Shown here: positions 43,625-53,605 of the stretch, piece after piece
Position numbering within the stretch: position 1 is the first letter of the stretch
Layout: every line of letters begins with the position of its first letter
Assembly (NCBI RefSeq): GCF_014218335.1
Contig: NZ_AP023367.1
Span: 1,489,501-1,553,500, forward strand
Length of the DNA: 64,000 nt
Origin: Anaerocolumna cellulosilytica
GTDB lineage: Bacteria > Bacillota > Clostridia > Lachnospirales > Lachnospiraceae
Reading direction: 5' to 3'
Made by a program: the position numbers and the translations under genes
Notes under the pieces: generated by a model
What the model saw: only the letters and a program-made list of their open reading frames with translations
Told to the model about the DNA's origin: nothing
The model's database searches: none

Positions 43625-44347
43625 TTATGGTGTTTTGTTATGGAGTCTTGTGATTAATTTATCCAGGTTTTCTACCGCGCTGGCAGGGTTTGTGAGAATT
43701 TCATTCCGCAATCTTTGAATCTCTGCTATATCCATTGGCACAGTCTCCTGTTTGGGTGTATCGGGAATATCAGAAAAGTCAATGGTTTGTATGAGTTTCT
43801 GAGTGTTCTCTCCAGCCAGCCGGTATATATCAATATTTGCAAGAAGCTCTTCATGCCAGAGGATTTGATATGCAAGGCTGCTAATGGTCATATCAAAGGC
43901 AAGTTGCTCGGCCTTTAAGCTGTTACTGTCAACTTTTGCCGCTTTCCACCACTCCCAATATTCCTTTTCCTTCTGTAATTCGTCAATATGTCTTTGCAGG
44001 TTTTGCGCCATGAGGGATTCAGGCACCTGATTTAGGAAGCTTTGCAGCAGAAACTTATCTGAGCCGCTAGGAACAATTGGACGCTGTAATTCTTCCAAGA
44101 GGCCTCTTTGTAATTCTTCTTTGCCAGAATTGGTTATATCATAAATTTTACGAACCCTTGCTCCGGTTCGTTCTTCACGCAGAACTTTGATAAAACCCTC
44201 TTTTTCTAATTTTGCTAAAGCATAGTAGATAGAACCGGATTGTATCTTTGCCCAGCTGTCAGATCCGGAAATCTGTAAAAACCTTTGAATCTCATAGCCG
44301 TGAGTTGGTTTTATATTTAGATAATATAAAAGTAAAGAGCGTATCAT
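43625..44347 (-). CDS. PadR-family transcriptional regulator
   Basis: 240 aa. The N-terminal winged helix (IRSLLLYYLNIKPTHGYEI, then SIYYALAKLEKEGFIKVL, then RKIYDITNSGKEEL) is PadR; a long helical C-terminal domain (Vir_C type) follows with a further 60-residue tail. Proteins of this family repress neighbouring efflux genes and release DNA on binding a drug or phenolic ligand. Two matching palindromes, one in its own promoter and one before the ATPase gene, indicate autoregulation and control of the pump. Confidence 0.9.
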   Translation of the reverse strand: MIRSLLLYYLNIKPTHGYEIQRFLQISGSDSWAKIQSGSIYYALAKLEKEGFIKVLREERTGARVRKIYDITNSGKEELQRGLLEELQRPIVPSGSDKFLLQSFLNQVPESLMAQNLQRHIDELQKEKEYWEWWKAAKVDSNSLKAEQLAFDMTISSLAYQILWHEELLANIDIYRLAGENTQKLIQTIDFSDIPDTPKQETVPMDIAEIQRLRNEILTNPASAVENLDKLITRLHNKTP

Positions 44348-44376
44348 AATCGGCCTCCTTATATCATTTGTTGGGT

Positions 44377-44405
44377 ATTATATAACCAATGTTGGATACT
44401 GTCAA
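44377..44405 (-). promoter_or_regulatory. PadR gene promoter with embedded operator
   Basis: On the minus strand TTGACA and TATAAT flank a 17-base spacer, and the palindrome ATAACCAATGTTGGATAC (44382-44399) fills that spacer, so bound repressor would block RNA polymerase directly. Confidence 0.85.
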
Positions 44406-44531
44406 GAAGTCTTTTTGAGATGACCGGTATAAATACTTATAAAATGGAAATTTTACAGTTTATAGTGTTATATTTGGGATGGTGTACTATTAAAACGTGA
44501 GTATAGAAAAACAGAAAAATGGAGGGCAGCT

Positions 44532-45881
44532 ATGAGAAATATTTATCAATTTACTATAAATGAGCTTCAAATTTTGTTGCAGTCAAAGAAAATTTCAGTA
44601 AAAGAACTGGTGAATGAATATATTAAGAGGATTAAGACTTTGGATAAAGGGTTAGATGGACTTAACAGTATAATAGAATTAAATCCTGCTATAGAAGAAC
44701 TTGCTAATAAGGTGGATGAGAGAGGGGTTAAAAATAGTGGAACGCTTGCAGGAATACCTATTTTATTAAAGGATAACATAAACACGGGTGATACTATGCA
44801 TACTTCAGCGGGTTCTCTCGCACTGGAGAATTCTTATGCTATACAGGATGCAGATATAGCAAGACTTTTGAGAGAACAGGGTGCCATATTCCTTGGAAAA
44901 ACGAATATGACAGAATTCGCTAATTATATGACGGAGGGAATGCCCGCAGGATATAGTTCAAGAGGTGGGCAGGTTATATCTCCATATAAAAAATCAGGAG
45001 ACCCATCCGGTTCCAGTACCGGTTCCGGAGTAGCAGCTGCCGCAGGTTTTTGTGGTGCAGCTATTGGTACAGACACCTCTAATTCCATAGTAGGGCCAAG
45101 CTTAAATAACAGTTTGGTTGGATTAAGACCAAGTGCCGGAAGTATAAGTATAAAAGGAATAATACCTATTAGCTTTACGCTGGACGCGGCCGGTCCTATG
45201 GCGAGGTCAGTAATTGACACAGCAGTTTTGTATTCCGTACTTACGAAAAGTTCCATTCCCTTAGTGGAAAGCTATAATCTTTCAGGAATTACAATTGGAA
45301 TTAACAGGTGGAGGGGCGACACTTTGACAAAAGAGGAATGGTCAAAGTATGAGGAGGTTATAACTATGTTAAAAAAGGCAGGTGCCAAGATAAAAGATAT
45401 AACCATAGAACCTATCAAATTTGTTAAAAAAATAATGAAGTATGAATTCAAGTATGGATTAAATAAATATCTGTCTGAATTACCCGCCACCTTTCCTATT
45501 CGCTCTTTAAGCGATATCATAGATTTTAATAACAGACATCCTGAAGTAAACTTAAAATATGGACAGAAGTATCTTATAGAAGCCGAAGAGGAAACAAGGG
45601 GGGATTTACAGGAAGAAAGTTATAAAGAGGCATTAAATGACAGGGTTGCTGCCATCCAGCGTATAAATAACATCTTTCGAACGATTGACATGTGTATTAT
45701 GTTAAAAGACAATAACATACTTCAATATACCGGTATGCCTGTTATTACCATACCTTGTGGTTTATATAAAAGCGGAATGCCCTTCGGTCTGACTGTAACG
45801 GCAAAATCCGATAGGGAACTTATCCAATACGCTTTTATACTAGAGAAACTGGTGGGACACAGAGTGGAACCGCCTTTATAA
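44532..45881 (+). CDS. amidase (amidase signature family)
   Basis: 449 aa. The Ser-cisSer-Lys triad residues are visible: Lys80 in ILLKDN, the cis-Ser in the GSSTGSG stretch near residue 160 and the nucleophile in TDTSNSIVGPS near 184. The last motif reads SNSIVGPS where most family members have GGSIRIPA, which places it in the subgroup of peptide amidases and uncharacterised amidases rather than GatA. It hydrolyses an amide, substrate unknown. TGGAGGGC precedes the ATG. No signal peptide. Confidence 0.88.
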   Translation: MRNIYQFTINELQILLQSKKISVKELVNEYIKRIKTLDKGLDGLNSIIELNPAIEELANKVDERGVKNSGTLAGIPILLKDNINTGDTMHTSAGSLALENSYAIQDADIARLLREQGAIFLGKTNMTEFANYMTEGMPAGYSSRGGQVISPYKKSGDPSGSSTGSGVAAAAGFCGAAIGTDTSNSIVGPSLNNSLVGLRPSAGSISIKGIIPISFTLDAAGPMARSVIDTAVLYSVLTKSSIPLVESYNLSGITIGINRWRGDTLTKEEWSKYEEVITMLKKAGAKIKDITIEPIKFVKKIMKYEFKYGLNKYLSELPATFPIRSLSDIIDFNNRHPEVNLKYGQKYLIEAEEETRGDLQEESYKEALNDRVAAIQRINNIFRTIDMCIMLKDNNILQYTGMPVITIPCGLYKSGMPFGLTVTAKSDRELIQYAFILEKLVGHRVEPPL

Positions 45882-45904
45882 AGGATAGATTGTTTATGTC
45901 AAGG

Positions 45905-46671
45905 AACGCTTAAATTCATTTGGAGGCTCTTTCGGTATTCTCTGGAGGTAAAACCATAGGTATTCTTGAAAGCTTTTGTGGATCTTCTTTAGCAGCAGGT
46001 TACTATTGGCTGGACGGCGGAATCACAGCTGGGGAATTTGTAAATTGTATTATACTTCCCATGTTCCTAACAGGGCTTTTAAGTAGTTTATTTATTGACT
46101 TGACCTCATATAAGAATTTCATGCTTTCTAAGAGGTCTATAGATACACTGAGGTTAGAAGAGGAAGAAAACGATTCCGGTAAAGCCTTTAAACCGAAGGA
46201 AAATACCATTCAATTATATAATGTATCCTTCGCATATGACAGGGAACCGATACTAAGGAATGTAAGTTTCACTGCAAAGAGTGGAGAGTTAACAGCTATT
46301 GTGAGAGAATCAGGCTCCGGAAAATCCACTCTTTTAAGCCTTTTGGCTAAATATTATGAAGCTTTAGAGGGGATATTACTATTGGTGGAGTCAGTATTAA
46401 GGGAATATGAACAGAAACCGTATTAGATAAAATATCCTGGATATTGAAAAAAAATGAACTGGCAGTAAAGCAGGCTATAACATGACTACTAAAGGAAAAC
46501 AAAACGGTACTGATGATTGCTCATAATCTGTCTATGATACGGCATGCCGATTAGTTACTGGTTTTATCGAATGGAACGATAGTAGAACAGGGACGCCATG
46601 AGGAGCTGCTAGAACAAAAGGGCAGATATTATTCCATGTTGGCGGCAGAGCAGGAAATACAAGATATCTAA
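45905..46671 (+). pseudogene. ABC exporter pseudogene
   Basis: The first part, open to 46426, encodes the last membrane helices and the start of an ATPase domain (NTIQLYNVSFAYDREPILRN, then a changed Walker A, RESGSGKST). The frame then stops. Downstream, in other frames, come remnants of the end of the domain: KTVLMIAHNLSMIRHAD and GTIVEQGRHEELLEQKGRYY. The N-terminal membrane region, signature motif and Walker B are deleted. It is non-functional. Confidence 0.88.
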
Positions 46672-47204
46672 GACATGCCAGAAAAAATCAGCTAAAATGT
46701 AAAATATTTTAGTAATATCGAAAGTTTTTAGAAAATAGTAAAAAGGTCATAAATTGTAATTTATTTACAGATTTTTGTTGACATAATAAGTAAAACATGG
46801 TATGTTATTGGTAAATAATTACATAAATGTTACAAAATGATACTTTAAATTAGTTATTAAGTTCGAAAGTTTTAGTGAAATCAGGAAAAAATTATAAATT
46901 TTCGTCTTATTCCATAAAAGGCCGCATAGTCTAAAAGAGGACATGCCTTATACCGGCAAAACGGCTTAGGTCAAGAAGTTATACAGAACTACAAGAGAAA
47001 GGTGTCTTAGGTACAAGAGGTGAACAAAAGATGATACATAGAAAAGGATCTTAAAAGTATAATGAGGGGCTTTCAACTTAATTCAGACAGCAGGATTTCT
47101 TTATTGGAATCAAGTAGAGAAAGGGGCGTAGACATGGGGTTTTACTACAGTAAAGAACCAGCTGAGGGAATTAGTTGTTAGATAAATTATGAGGAGGTTA
47201 TTGG
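46672..47204 (+). promoter_or_regulatory. long leader region of the GH48 cellulase gene
   Basis: A promoter TTGACA-17-TATGTT stands at 46778-46806, leaving a leader of about 390 bases. Within it, GGCCGCAT and ATGCC can form a stem near 46920, and two very short ORFs each have a good ribosome site: MIHRKGS (47031-47054, after AAGAGGTGA) and MGFYYSKEPAEGISC (47134-47181, after AAAGGGG), the second ending 23 bases before the cellulase ATG. I could not match a known riboswitch. Confidence 0.6.
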
Positions 47205-50021
47205 ATGATACGCAAAGATTTAATAAAACAAAGGATTTTAGAACGTTTTAAAAAAGTTATGAATTTATTTTGCTCCGGAAGCAGAAGAAAACGCTTCCCG
47301 AAAGTGGTAGTGGCTACGCTGCTTATGATGGGAATGCTTTCAGCATCCTTTGCACCACTTGGAATCACTAGGGCACCTGAAATTGCCCTTGCCAGCTCAG
47401 ATGTTTATCAGGATAGATTTTTAGAACTCTGGGAGGATATCAAAGATCCTTCAAACGGCTATTTCAGTCCGGAAGGGATTCCTTATCATTCGATTGAAAC
47501 GCTGATTGTGGAAGCACCTGATTATGGTCATGTAACCACAAGTGAAGCATTCAGCTACTACATGTGGCTAGAGGCTATGTATGGCAAATTTACCGGTGAT
47601 TTTGATGGTTTTAAAGAAGCTTGGAGAGTAGCAGAGGAATATATTATCCCAACAGAAAAAGACCAGCCGAATTCAAGTATGAGTAAATATAATCCGAATT
47701 CTCCGGCTACCTATGCCCCAGAGTGGGAATTACCTGATTATTACCCGGCAAAGCTTGAATTTAATGCGCCGGTAGGTAAAGACCCGATTCATAATGAGTT
47801 GGTTTCCACCTATAAGACCTCTACTATATACGGTATGCACTGGATATTAGATGTTGATAACTGGTACGGTTATGGCAGAAGAGGTGACGGCAAATCCACA
47901 CCGTCTTATATTAATACTTTCCAGAGAGGTAAACAAGAGTCTTCCTGGGAGACCATACCACATCCAAGCTGGGATGAAATGACTTTTGGCGGAAGAAATG
48001 GTTTTCTGGATTTGTTCGTAGGAGATAATTCCTATTCAAAGCAGTTCAGATATACAAATGCACCCGATGCAGATGCTCGTGCGGTTCAGGCTACTTACTG
48101 GGCTGACCAGTGGGCAGATGAATATGGTGTAGATCTTGGTACATATAAGTCAAAAGCCAGTAAAATGGGTGATTATTTAAGATATTCCATGTTTGATAAG
48201 TATTTCCGTAAAATAGGTACACCTTCCGTAGCGGGTACGGGTTATGATTCAGCACATTATCTGCTATCCTGGTACTATTCTTGGGGTGGTGGAATTTCAG
48301 CTGATTGGGCTTGGAAGATTGGAAGCAGCCACAATCACTTTGGTTACCAGAATCCTATGGCAGCCTGGATTTTATCAGAAAATGCTGAATTTAAACCACT
48401 TTCTCAAAATGGTGCGAGAGACTGGGCAACCAGTTTGGATAGACAGCTAGAGTTCTATCAGTGGTTACAGTCCGCTGAGGGTGCTATTGCAGGTGGTGCC
48501 AGCAATTCAAGAAATGGTCGCTATGATGAATGGCCGGCAGGAACCGGAACTTTCTATGGAATGGGCTATGAAGAAAATCCTGTATATGCAGATCCCGGAA
48601 GTAATACATGGTTTGGCATGCAGGCATGGTCAATGCAGCGTATCGCAGAATTATACTATAAAACAGGTGATACTAGAGCAAAAGAATTACTGGATAGATG
48701 GGTTCCTTGGGTAAAATCAGTGGTTAAGCTGAATGCAGACGGTACCTTTGCTATACCTAATGAGATTGACTGGTCAGGTCAGCCGGATACATGGACAGGC
48801 ACCTATACAGGTAATAAAAATCTTCATGTATCAGTAGTAAGCTATGGAACTGATCTTGGCGTAGCCGGTTCGTTATCCAATGCTTTATTGTATTACAGCA
48901 AAGCATCCGGTGATGATGAAGCAAGAGAAATCGCTAAAGAGATTTTAGATCGTATCTGGACCCTTTACAGAGATGATAAAGGAGTTGCAGCACCAGAAGC
49001 TAGAGCAGATTACAGTCGTTTCTTTGAACAAGAAGTTTTTGTTCCCAAGAATTGGACTGGAACTATGGCGAATGGTGATGCACTTAAATCCGGTGTAACT
49101 TTCCTTGATATCCGTTCAAAATACAGAGATGACCCTAATTTCCATATCCTTCAGGATGCTTATAATAAAGGAGAAGATCCTGTATTTACGTATCACAGAT
49201 TCTGGGCACAGTGTGATGTTGCAATTGCAAATGGTGTATACTCTATGCTGTTTAGCGAGAATACAGAACCGGTTGATAATTCTTCCATCACGCCAAGAAC
49301 TGCAATCTTTGATAAAAAGGTAGAAAACCAACAGGATGTTGAAGTAACACTTATCTTAAACGGAAATACGTTCACTGGTATTAAAGACGGCAGCCTAAGC
49401 TTGGTTGAAGGCACAGATTACACTTTAGCTGGTGATACAGTAACAATTCTTTCCTCCTATCTTGCACAAAAAGCAGTAGGCGATTTAAGGCTTACTTTTA
49501 CCTTTAGTAAAGGAGTTTCTCCGGTACTTACCATTACCATAAAAGATTCGTCTGTTGTTGTGGTGGAAGGTAATATAAAAGTGCAGGTATCTAATGGAGC
49601 TACAACGGCTCAAACCAATGGAATTAGTCCAAAAATTAAGCTTTACAACACAGGAGATACTGCAATTAATCTTTCGGATGTAAAACTTAGATATTACTAT
49701 ACCATTGATGGAGAGAAAGACCAAAGCTTCTGGTGTGACTGGACAACGGTAGGCAGCAACAATGTGACTGCAAGCTTTGTAAAACTGCCAACTGCCAAAA
49801 CAGATGCAGATTATTATTTAGAAATCGGCTTTACTACTGGTGCCGGAGAATTAGCAGCCGGTCAGTCTATAGACGTCCAAGTCAGATTCTCAAAATCTGA
49901 CTGGAGTAATTATACACAGACAAATGACTACTCCTTTACTGGCGACAGCAGTTTTTCTGACTGGTCAAAAGTTACTGGATATATTGGTGATACCCTAAAC
50001 TGGGGTATTGAACCTAAGTAA
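47205..50021 (+). CDS. GH48 cellulase with X2 and CBM3 modules
   Basis: 938 aa secreted processive cellobiohydrolase. Residues 1-64 are an extended basic n-region plus hydrophobic signal helix ([16 protein letters not shown]). The GH48 domain runs from about 66 to 690 and includes [19 protein letters not shown] with the glutamate that acts as general acid in this family. An X2 immunoglobulin-like module ([12 protein letters not shown], about 693-785) and a family-3 cellulose-binding module (about 788-938, ending TLNWGIEPK) follow. No dockerin or SLH is present, so the enzyme is free, not cellulosomal. AGGAGG precedes the ATG. It should act together with the GH9 enzyme encoded next. Confidence 0.96.
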   Translation: MIRKDLIKQRILERFKKVMNLFCSGSRRKRFPKVVVATLLMMGMLSASFAPLGITRAPEIALASSDVYQDRFLELWEDIKDPSNGYFSPEGIPYHSIETLIVEAPDYGHVTTSEAFSYYMWLEAMYGKFTGDFDGFKEAWRVAEEYIIPTEKDQPNSSMSKYNPNSPATYAPEWELPDYYPAKLEFNAPVGKDPIHNELVSTYKTSTIYGMHWILDVDNWYGYGRRGDGKSTPSYINTFQRGKQESSWETIPHPSWDEMTFGGRNGFLDLFVGDNSYSKQFRYTNAPDADARAVQATYWADQWADEYGVDLGTYKSKASKMGDYLRYSMFDKYFRKIGTPSVAGTGYDSAHYLLSWYYSWGGGISADWAWKIGSSHNHFGYQNPMAAWILSENAEFKPLSQNGARDWATSLDRQLEFYQWLQSAEGAIAGGASNSRNGRYDEWPAGTGTFYGMGYEENPVYADPGSNTWFGMQAWSMQRIAELYYKTGDTRAKELLDRWVPWVKSVVKLNADGTFAIPNEIDWSGQPDTWTGTYTGNKNLHVSVVSYGTDLGVAGSLSNALLYYSKASGDDEAREIAKEILDRIWTLYRDDKGVAAPEARADYSRFFEQEVFVPKNWTGTMANGDALKSGVTFLDIRSKYRDDPNFHILQDAYNKGEDPVFTYHRFWAQCDVAIANGVYSMLFSENTEPVDNSSITPRTAIFDKKVENQQDVEVTLILNGNTFTGIKDGSLSLVEGTDYTLAGDTVTILSSYLAQKAVGDLRLTFTFSKGVSPVLTITIKDSSVVVVEGNIKVQVSNGATTAQTNGISPKIKLYNTGDTAINLSDVKLRYYYTIDGEKDQSFWCDWTTVGSNNVTASFVKLPTAKTDADYYLEIGFTTGAGELAAGQSIDVQVRFSKSDWSNYTQTNDYSFTGDSSFSDWSKVTGYIGDTLNWGIEPK

Positions 50022-50044
50022 TCCAAACACTAAATAGGTAGAAG

Positions 50045-50089
50045 CCTGTCCCCAATCCGCTATTGGTCGAAATAGGATTTGGGGACAGG
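50045..50089 (+). terminator. strong hairpin between GH48 and GH9 genes
   Basis: CCTGTCCCCAATCC pairs with GGATTTGGGGACAGG, one base bulged. TTAAACTAATAAGG follows, so there is no T-run; it may be a weak terminator or an mRNA-stabilising 3' stem that sets the ratio of the two enzymes. The rest of this 318-base gap holds a second small stem (ATTGGT/ACCAAT at 50305-50322) before the GH9 ribosome site. Confidence 0.6.
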
Positions 50090-50339
50090 TTAAACTAATA
50101 AGGGGAGAATCATGCAGTCTTAATGTATGTACAGTGTATCAATTGTTTCTACGCCGGGATTTTGAAGCTATTCTGCCGAACGTATAAATTCAATCAGAGG
50201 TTATTATATTCCGAATAATAAACTTTAAAAGCTGGCTACATAATGTAATTGGGGAAAATGAGGGCAGTTATTCCGGCGATGAACGCTTAAACCGGTTAGA
50301 TACAATTGGTACACTGACCAATAAAAAGGAGGTTTAGGT

Positions 50340-53291
50340 ATGCGTAAAATAATTAGTCTTCTTCTTGCTGTATGCTTACTGACAGCTGGATTTTATACCC
50401 AGACGCCTGTTAAGGCAGCAACAAATTATAACTATGGTGAAGCATTACAAAAAGCAATTATGTTTTACGAATTCCAGCGTTCCGGTGAGTTACCGGATGA
50501 TATAAGAAATAACTGGAGGGGTGATTCCGGTCTGTCAGATGGTTCTGATGTTGGTCTTGATTTAACCGGAGGCTGGTATGATGCCGGAGATCATGTAAAG
50601 TTCAACCTTCCTATGGCTTATACAGCTACTATGCTTGCCTGGAGTATTTATGAAGCAGAAGATGCTCTGCGAGACAGCGGGCAGCTGGAATATCTTTTAA
50701 AAGAAATCAAATGGGCAACAGATTATTTAATAAAATGCCATCCTTCTGCCAATGTATTCTACTATCAGGTAGGAGATGGTAATGCAGACCATTCCTGGTG
50801 GGGACCGGCAGAGGTAATGCAAATGGAAAGACCCTCCTTTAAAGTAGATTTAAGTAAACCGGGATCTGCTGTAACAGGGGAAGCAGCCGCAGCCTTAGCA
50901 GCCGCAGCCGTTATATTTGAAGATATTGACCCTGCCTATGCAGCAACCTGCATCAAACATGCAAAAGAATTGTTTGCCTTTGCAGATACAGCAAAAAGCG
51001 ACAGCGGTTATACGGCAGCCAATGGCTTTTATAGTTCTCACAGTGGATTTTATGATGAATTATCCTGGGCAGGGGTATGGTTATATCTTGCAACGGGAGA
51101 AACTCCATACCTTACTAAGGCAGAATCCTATGTATCTAATTGGGGAACGGAACCACAATCTTCAACCATTGCTTACAAATGGGCTCAAAGCTGGGATGAT
51201 AAACATAACGGCGCAGCATTGCTCCTTGCCAAAATAACCGGTAAGGAAGTGTATAAAACTGCTACGGAGATGCATCTTGATTACTGGAGTGTCGGTTACA
51301 ATGGAAGCAGAGTTTCTTATACACCAAAGGGTCTGGCATGGTTAGATTCCTGGGGTGCACTTAGATATGCAACAACAACTGCATTTTTAGCAAGTGTATA
51401 TGCTGATTGGTCCGGCTGCACACCAAGTAAAGTCGATACCTATAAGACTTTTGCTAAGCAGCAGGTGGATTACGCTCTGGGAAGTACAGGCCGTAGTTTT
51501 GTGGTAGGTTTTGGTACAAACCCTTCTGAAAGACCTCATCACAGAACAGCACATGGTTCCTGGGCTGACAGTCAGACAACACCGAATAATCACAGACATA
51601 CTATTTATGGTGCTCTGGTAGGAGGGCCTGGTAAAGACGATAGTTATACTGACGATATTGGTAATTATATCAATAATGAGATTGCCTGTGATTACAATGC
51701 AGGTTTTGTTGGAGCACTTGCTAAATTATATGGAGAATATGGCGGTAATCCAATCGAGAATTTTAAAGCGATTGAAGAAGTAACCGATGACGAGTTCTTT
51801 GTAGAAGCAGGAATAAATGCATCGGGCAATAATTTTATTGAAGTTAAGGCTTTAATAAATAACCGCACCGGTTGGCCTGCTAGAATGGGAGATAAGTTAT
51901 CCTTTAAGTATTTTGTAGACATTACTGAGGGAGTAAACTTAGGTTACAGTGCAGCAGATTTTACAGTAAAAACGAACTATAATGCAGGTGCAACTGTATC
52001 CAATTTATTGCCTTGGGATGTAGAAAACAATATTTATTATGTAGATGTTGATTTTACCGGAACTAAGATATATCCAGGAGGACAGTCCGCCTATAGAAAA
52101 GAAGTTCAGTTCCGTATAGCCGGACCAATGAATACGAACTTCTGGGATAATTCCAATGATTTCTCCTACACAGATATCAAAGGTGTAAGTTCAGGAAAGA
52201 CTGTTAAAACGGTTTATATTCCTGTGTATGACGCAGGCGTAAAGGTATTTGGTGATGAACCGGGAAATGCCCAGAGCAGTTCTTCCATCACACCGGTAAC
52301 AGCCGCTTTTGATAAGTATGATCCAAAAGATATTACTGTAACAGTAAATTATAACGGTAATACCTTAAATAGTATCAAAAACGGAACAACCACACTGGTA
52401 AAAGGTACAGATTATACCGTAACTGGAGATGCTATAAAGCTTGCAGCCTCCTATCTGTCAACCCTCACGACAGGTACGACGAAGTTAGTTTTTGACTTTA
52501 GTGCAGGTATGGATCCGGCCTTAACCATAAGTGTAACCGATACAACGCCAAGCGCTTCTATTACTCCTACTTCTGCACAGTTTGATAAACATCCTGATAA
52601 TCAGGCAGACATTGCGGTTGATTTGACATTAAACGCTCATACCTTTAATGGTATCCGTAACGGCAGTACACTGTTGACCGAAGGTACAGATTATGTAGTG
52701 ACTGATGATACCGTTACCCTGTTAAGCTCCTATTTGGCAGGAAAAACATTAGGAAAGCTTGAGCTGACCTTTGATTTTAGTGCAGGTATCGATCCGGTAC
52801 TTACGGTAACCATAATAGATAGCTCTATTGTAGTTAGTGGAGATATTAAAGTGCAGATGTTTAATGGAAGCACTTCTGCCTCTACCAATGGTATTACACC
52901 AAGATTTAAGTTATATAATACAGGAACAACGGATATTAATCTATCTGATGTAACCCTGCGGTATTACTACACAATTGACGGAGAGAAAGCACAGACTATG
53001 TGGTGTGACTGGTCTACTGCCGGAACTGACAATGTAACCGGTAAGTTTGTAAAACTTCCAGTGGCAGCAAGTGAAGCGGATTATTATTTAGAAATCGGAT
53101 TCACTTCTGCGGCAGGTGTTTTAACTGCCGGAAGCTCCATTGAAGTACAGGTAAGATTCTCAAAAAATGATTGGACAAATTATACCCAGACAGGAGATTA
53201 CTCCTATCAGGGAACAGGTTCCAGTTATGTTGACTGGGATAAGGTAACAGGTTATCTTGCTGGAAATCTCCAATGGGGTATCGAGCCTTAA
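50340..53291 (+). CDS. GH9 cellulase with CBM3c, two X2 and CBM3 modules
   Basis: 983 aa secreted endoglucanase. Signal peptide residues 1-26 (ends PVKAA). The GH9 domain (about 28-465) shows [14 protein letters not shown] with the catalytic base aspartates, HHRTAHGSW, and [15 protein letters not shown] with the catalytic glutamate. A fused CBM3c (about 480-640) gives processivity, then two X2 modules ([12 protein letters not shown] at about 645 and [12 protein letters not shown] at about 739) and a cellulose-binding CBM3 (about 833-983). No dockerin. AAAAGGAGG precedes the ATG. The layout matches the essential GH9 cellulase of C. phytofermentans. Confidence 0.96.
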   Translation: MRKIISLLLAVCLLTAGFYTQTPVKAATNYNYGEALQKAIMFYEFQRSGELPDDIRNNWRGDSGLSDGSDVGLDLTGGWYDAGDHVKFNLPMAYTATMLAWSIYEAEDALRDSGQLEYLLKEIKWATDYLIKCHPSANVFYYQVGDGNADHSWWGPAEVMQMERPSFKVDLSKPGSAVTGEAAAALAAAAVIFEDIDPAYAATCIKHAKELFAFADTAKSDSGYTAANGFYSSHSGFYDELSWAGVWLYLATGETPYLTKAESYVSNWGTEPQSSTIAYKWAQSWDDKHNGAALLLAKITGKEVYKTATEMHLDYWSVGYNGSRVSYTPKGLAWLDSWGALRYATTTAFLASVYADWSGCTPSKVDTYKTFAKQQVDYALGSTGRSFVVGFGTNPSERPHHRTAHGSWADSQTTPNNHRHTIYGALVGGPGKDDSYTDDIGNYINNEIACDYNAGFVGALAKLYGEYGGNPIENFKAIEEVTDDEFFVEAGINASGNNFIEVKALINNRTGWPARMGDKLSFKYFVDITEGVNLGYSAADFTVKTNYNAGATVSNLLPWDVENNIYYVDVDFTGTKIYPGGQSAYRKEVQFRIAGPMNTNFWDNSNDFSYTDIKGVSSGKTVKTVYIPVYDAGVKVFGDEPGNAQSSSSITPVTAAFDKYDPKDITVTVNYNGNTLNSIKNGTTTLVKGTDYTVTGDAIKLAASYLSTLTTGTTKLVFDFSAGMDPALTISVTDTTPSASITPTSAQFDKHPDNQADIAVDLTLNAHTFNGIRNGSTLLTEGTDYVVTDDTVTLLSSYLAGKTLGKLELTFDFSAGIDPVLTVTIIDSSIVVSGDIKVQMFNGSTSASTNGITPRFKLYNTGTTDINLSDVTLRYYYTIDGEKAQTMWCDWSTAGTDNVTGKFVKLPVAASEADYYLEIGFTSAAGVLTAGSSIEVQVRFSKNDWTNYTQTGDYSYQGTGSSYVDWDKVTGYLAGNLQWGIEP

Positions 53292-53379
53292 TGTCATCTC
53301 CCAAAGAATCGTGTGAAACTAAAACCACAATTCACACACCCTAAGTAACTATCCATCGCATAAAATATAAGGTATACAC

Positions 53380-53427
53380 AAAGACTGCTGCAAACCCTGA
53401 AACAGATGGGGTTTGCAGCAGTCTTTT
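53380..53427 (+). terminator. rho-independent terminator of the cellulase genes
   Basis: AAAGACTGCTGCAAACCC pairs perfectly with GGGTTTGCAGCAGTCTTT, ending in TTTT. Before it, TGTGAAACTAAAACC and ACAATTCACACA resemble a degraded arm of the dispersed repeat. Confidence 0.95.
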
Positions 53428-53605
53428 AATGACACTAATTTCTTTATACAATCTTTATACCAAAAGGAGTTTCTAAACACTATTTTTATACACATTTTGT
53501 TTGCTTTAGGTTATAATTATCTGATTAATGGAATCACACGTTTATTTTAGAGGCCATGGGACATCTGCAAGTAGATTGGTATGCAATTCAAAAGGTGGTG
53601 AAGTG

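Noticed and set aside
46900-47030. Possible cyclic-di-GMP or other riboswitch in the GH48 leader
   Set aside because: Short stems can be drawn, but no known aptamer consensus could be matched by eye.
53528-53605. N-terminal extension of the KdpD-like protein
   Set aside because: The 26 extra codons resemble the dispersed repeat, and the downstream ATG has a good ribosome site.
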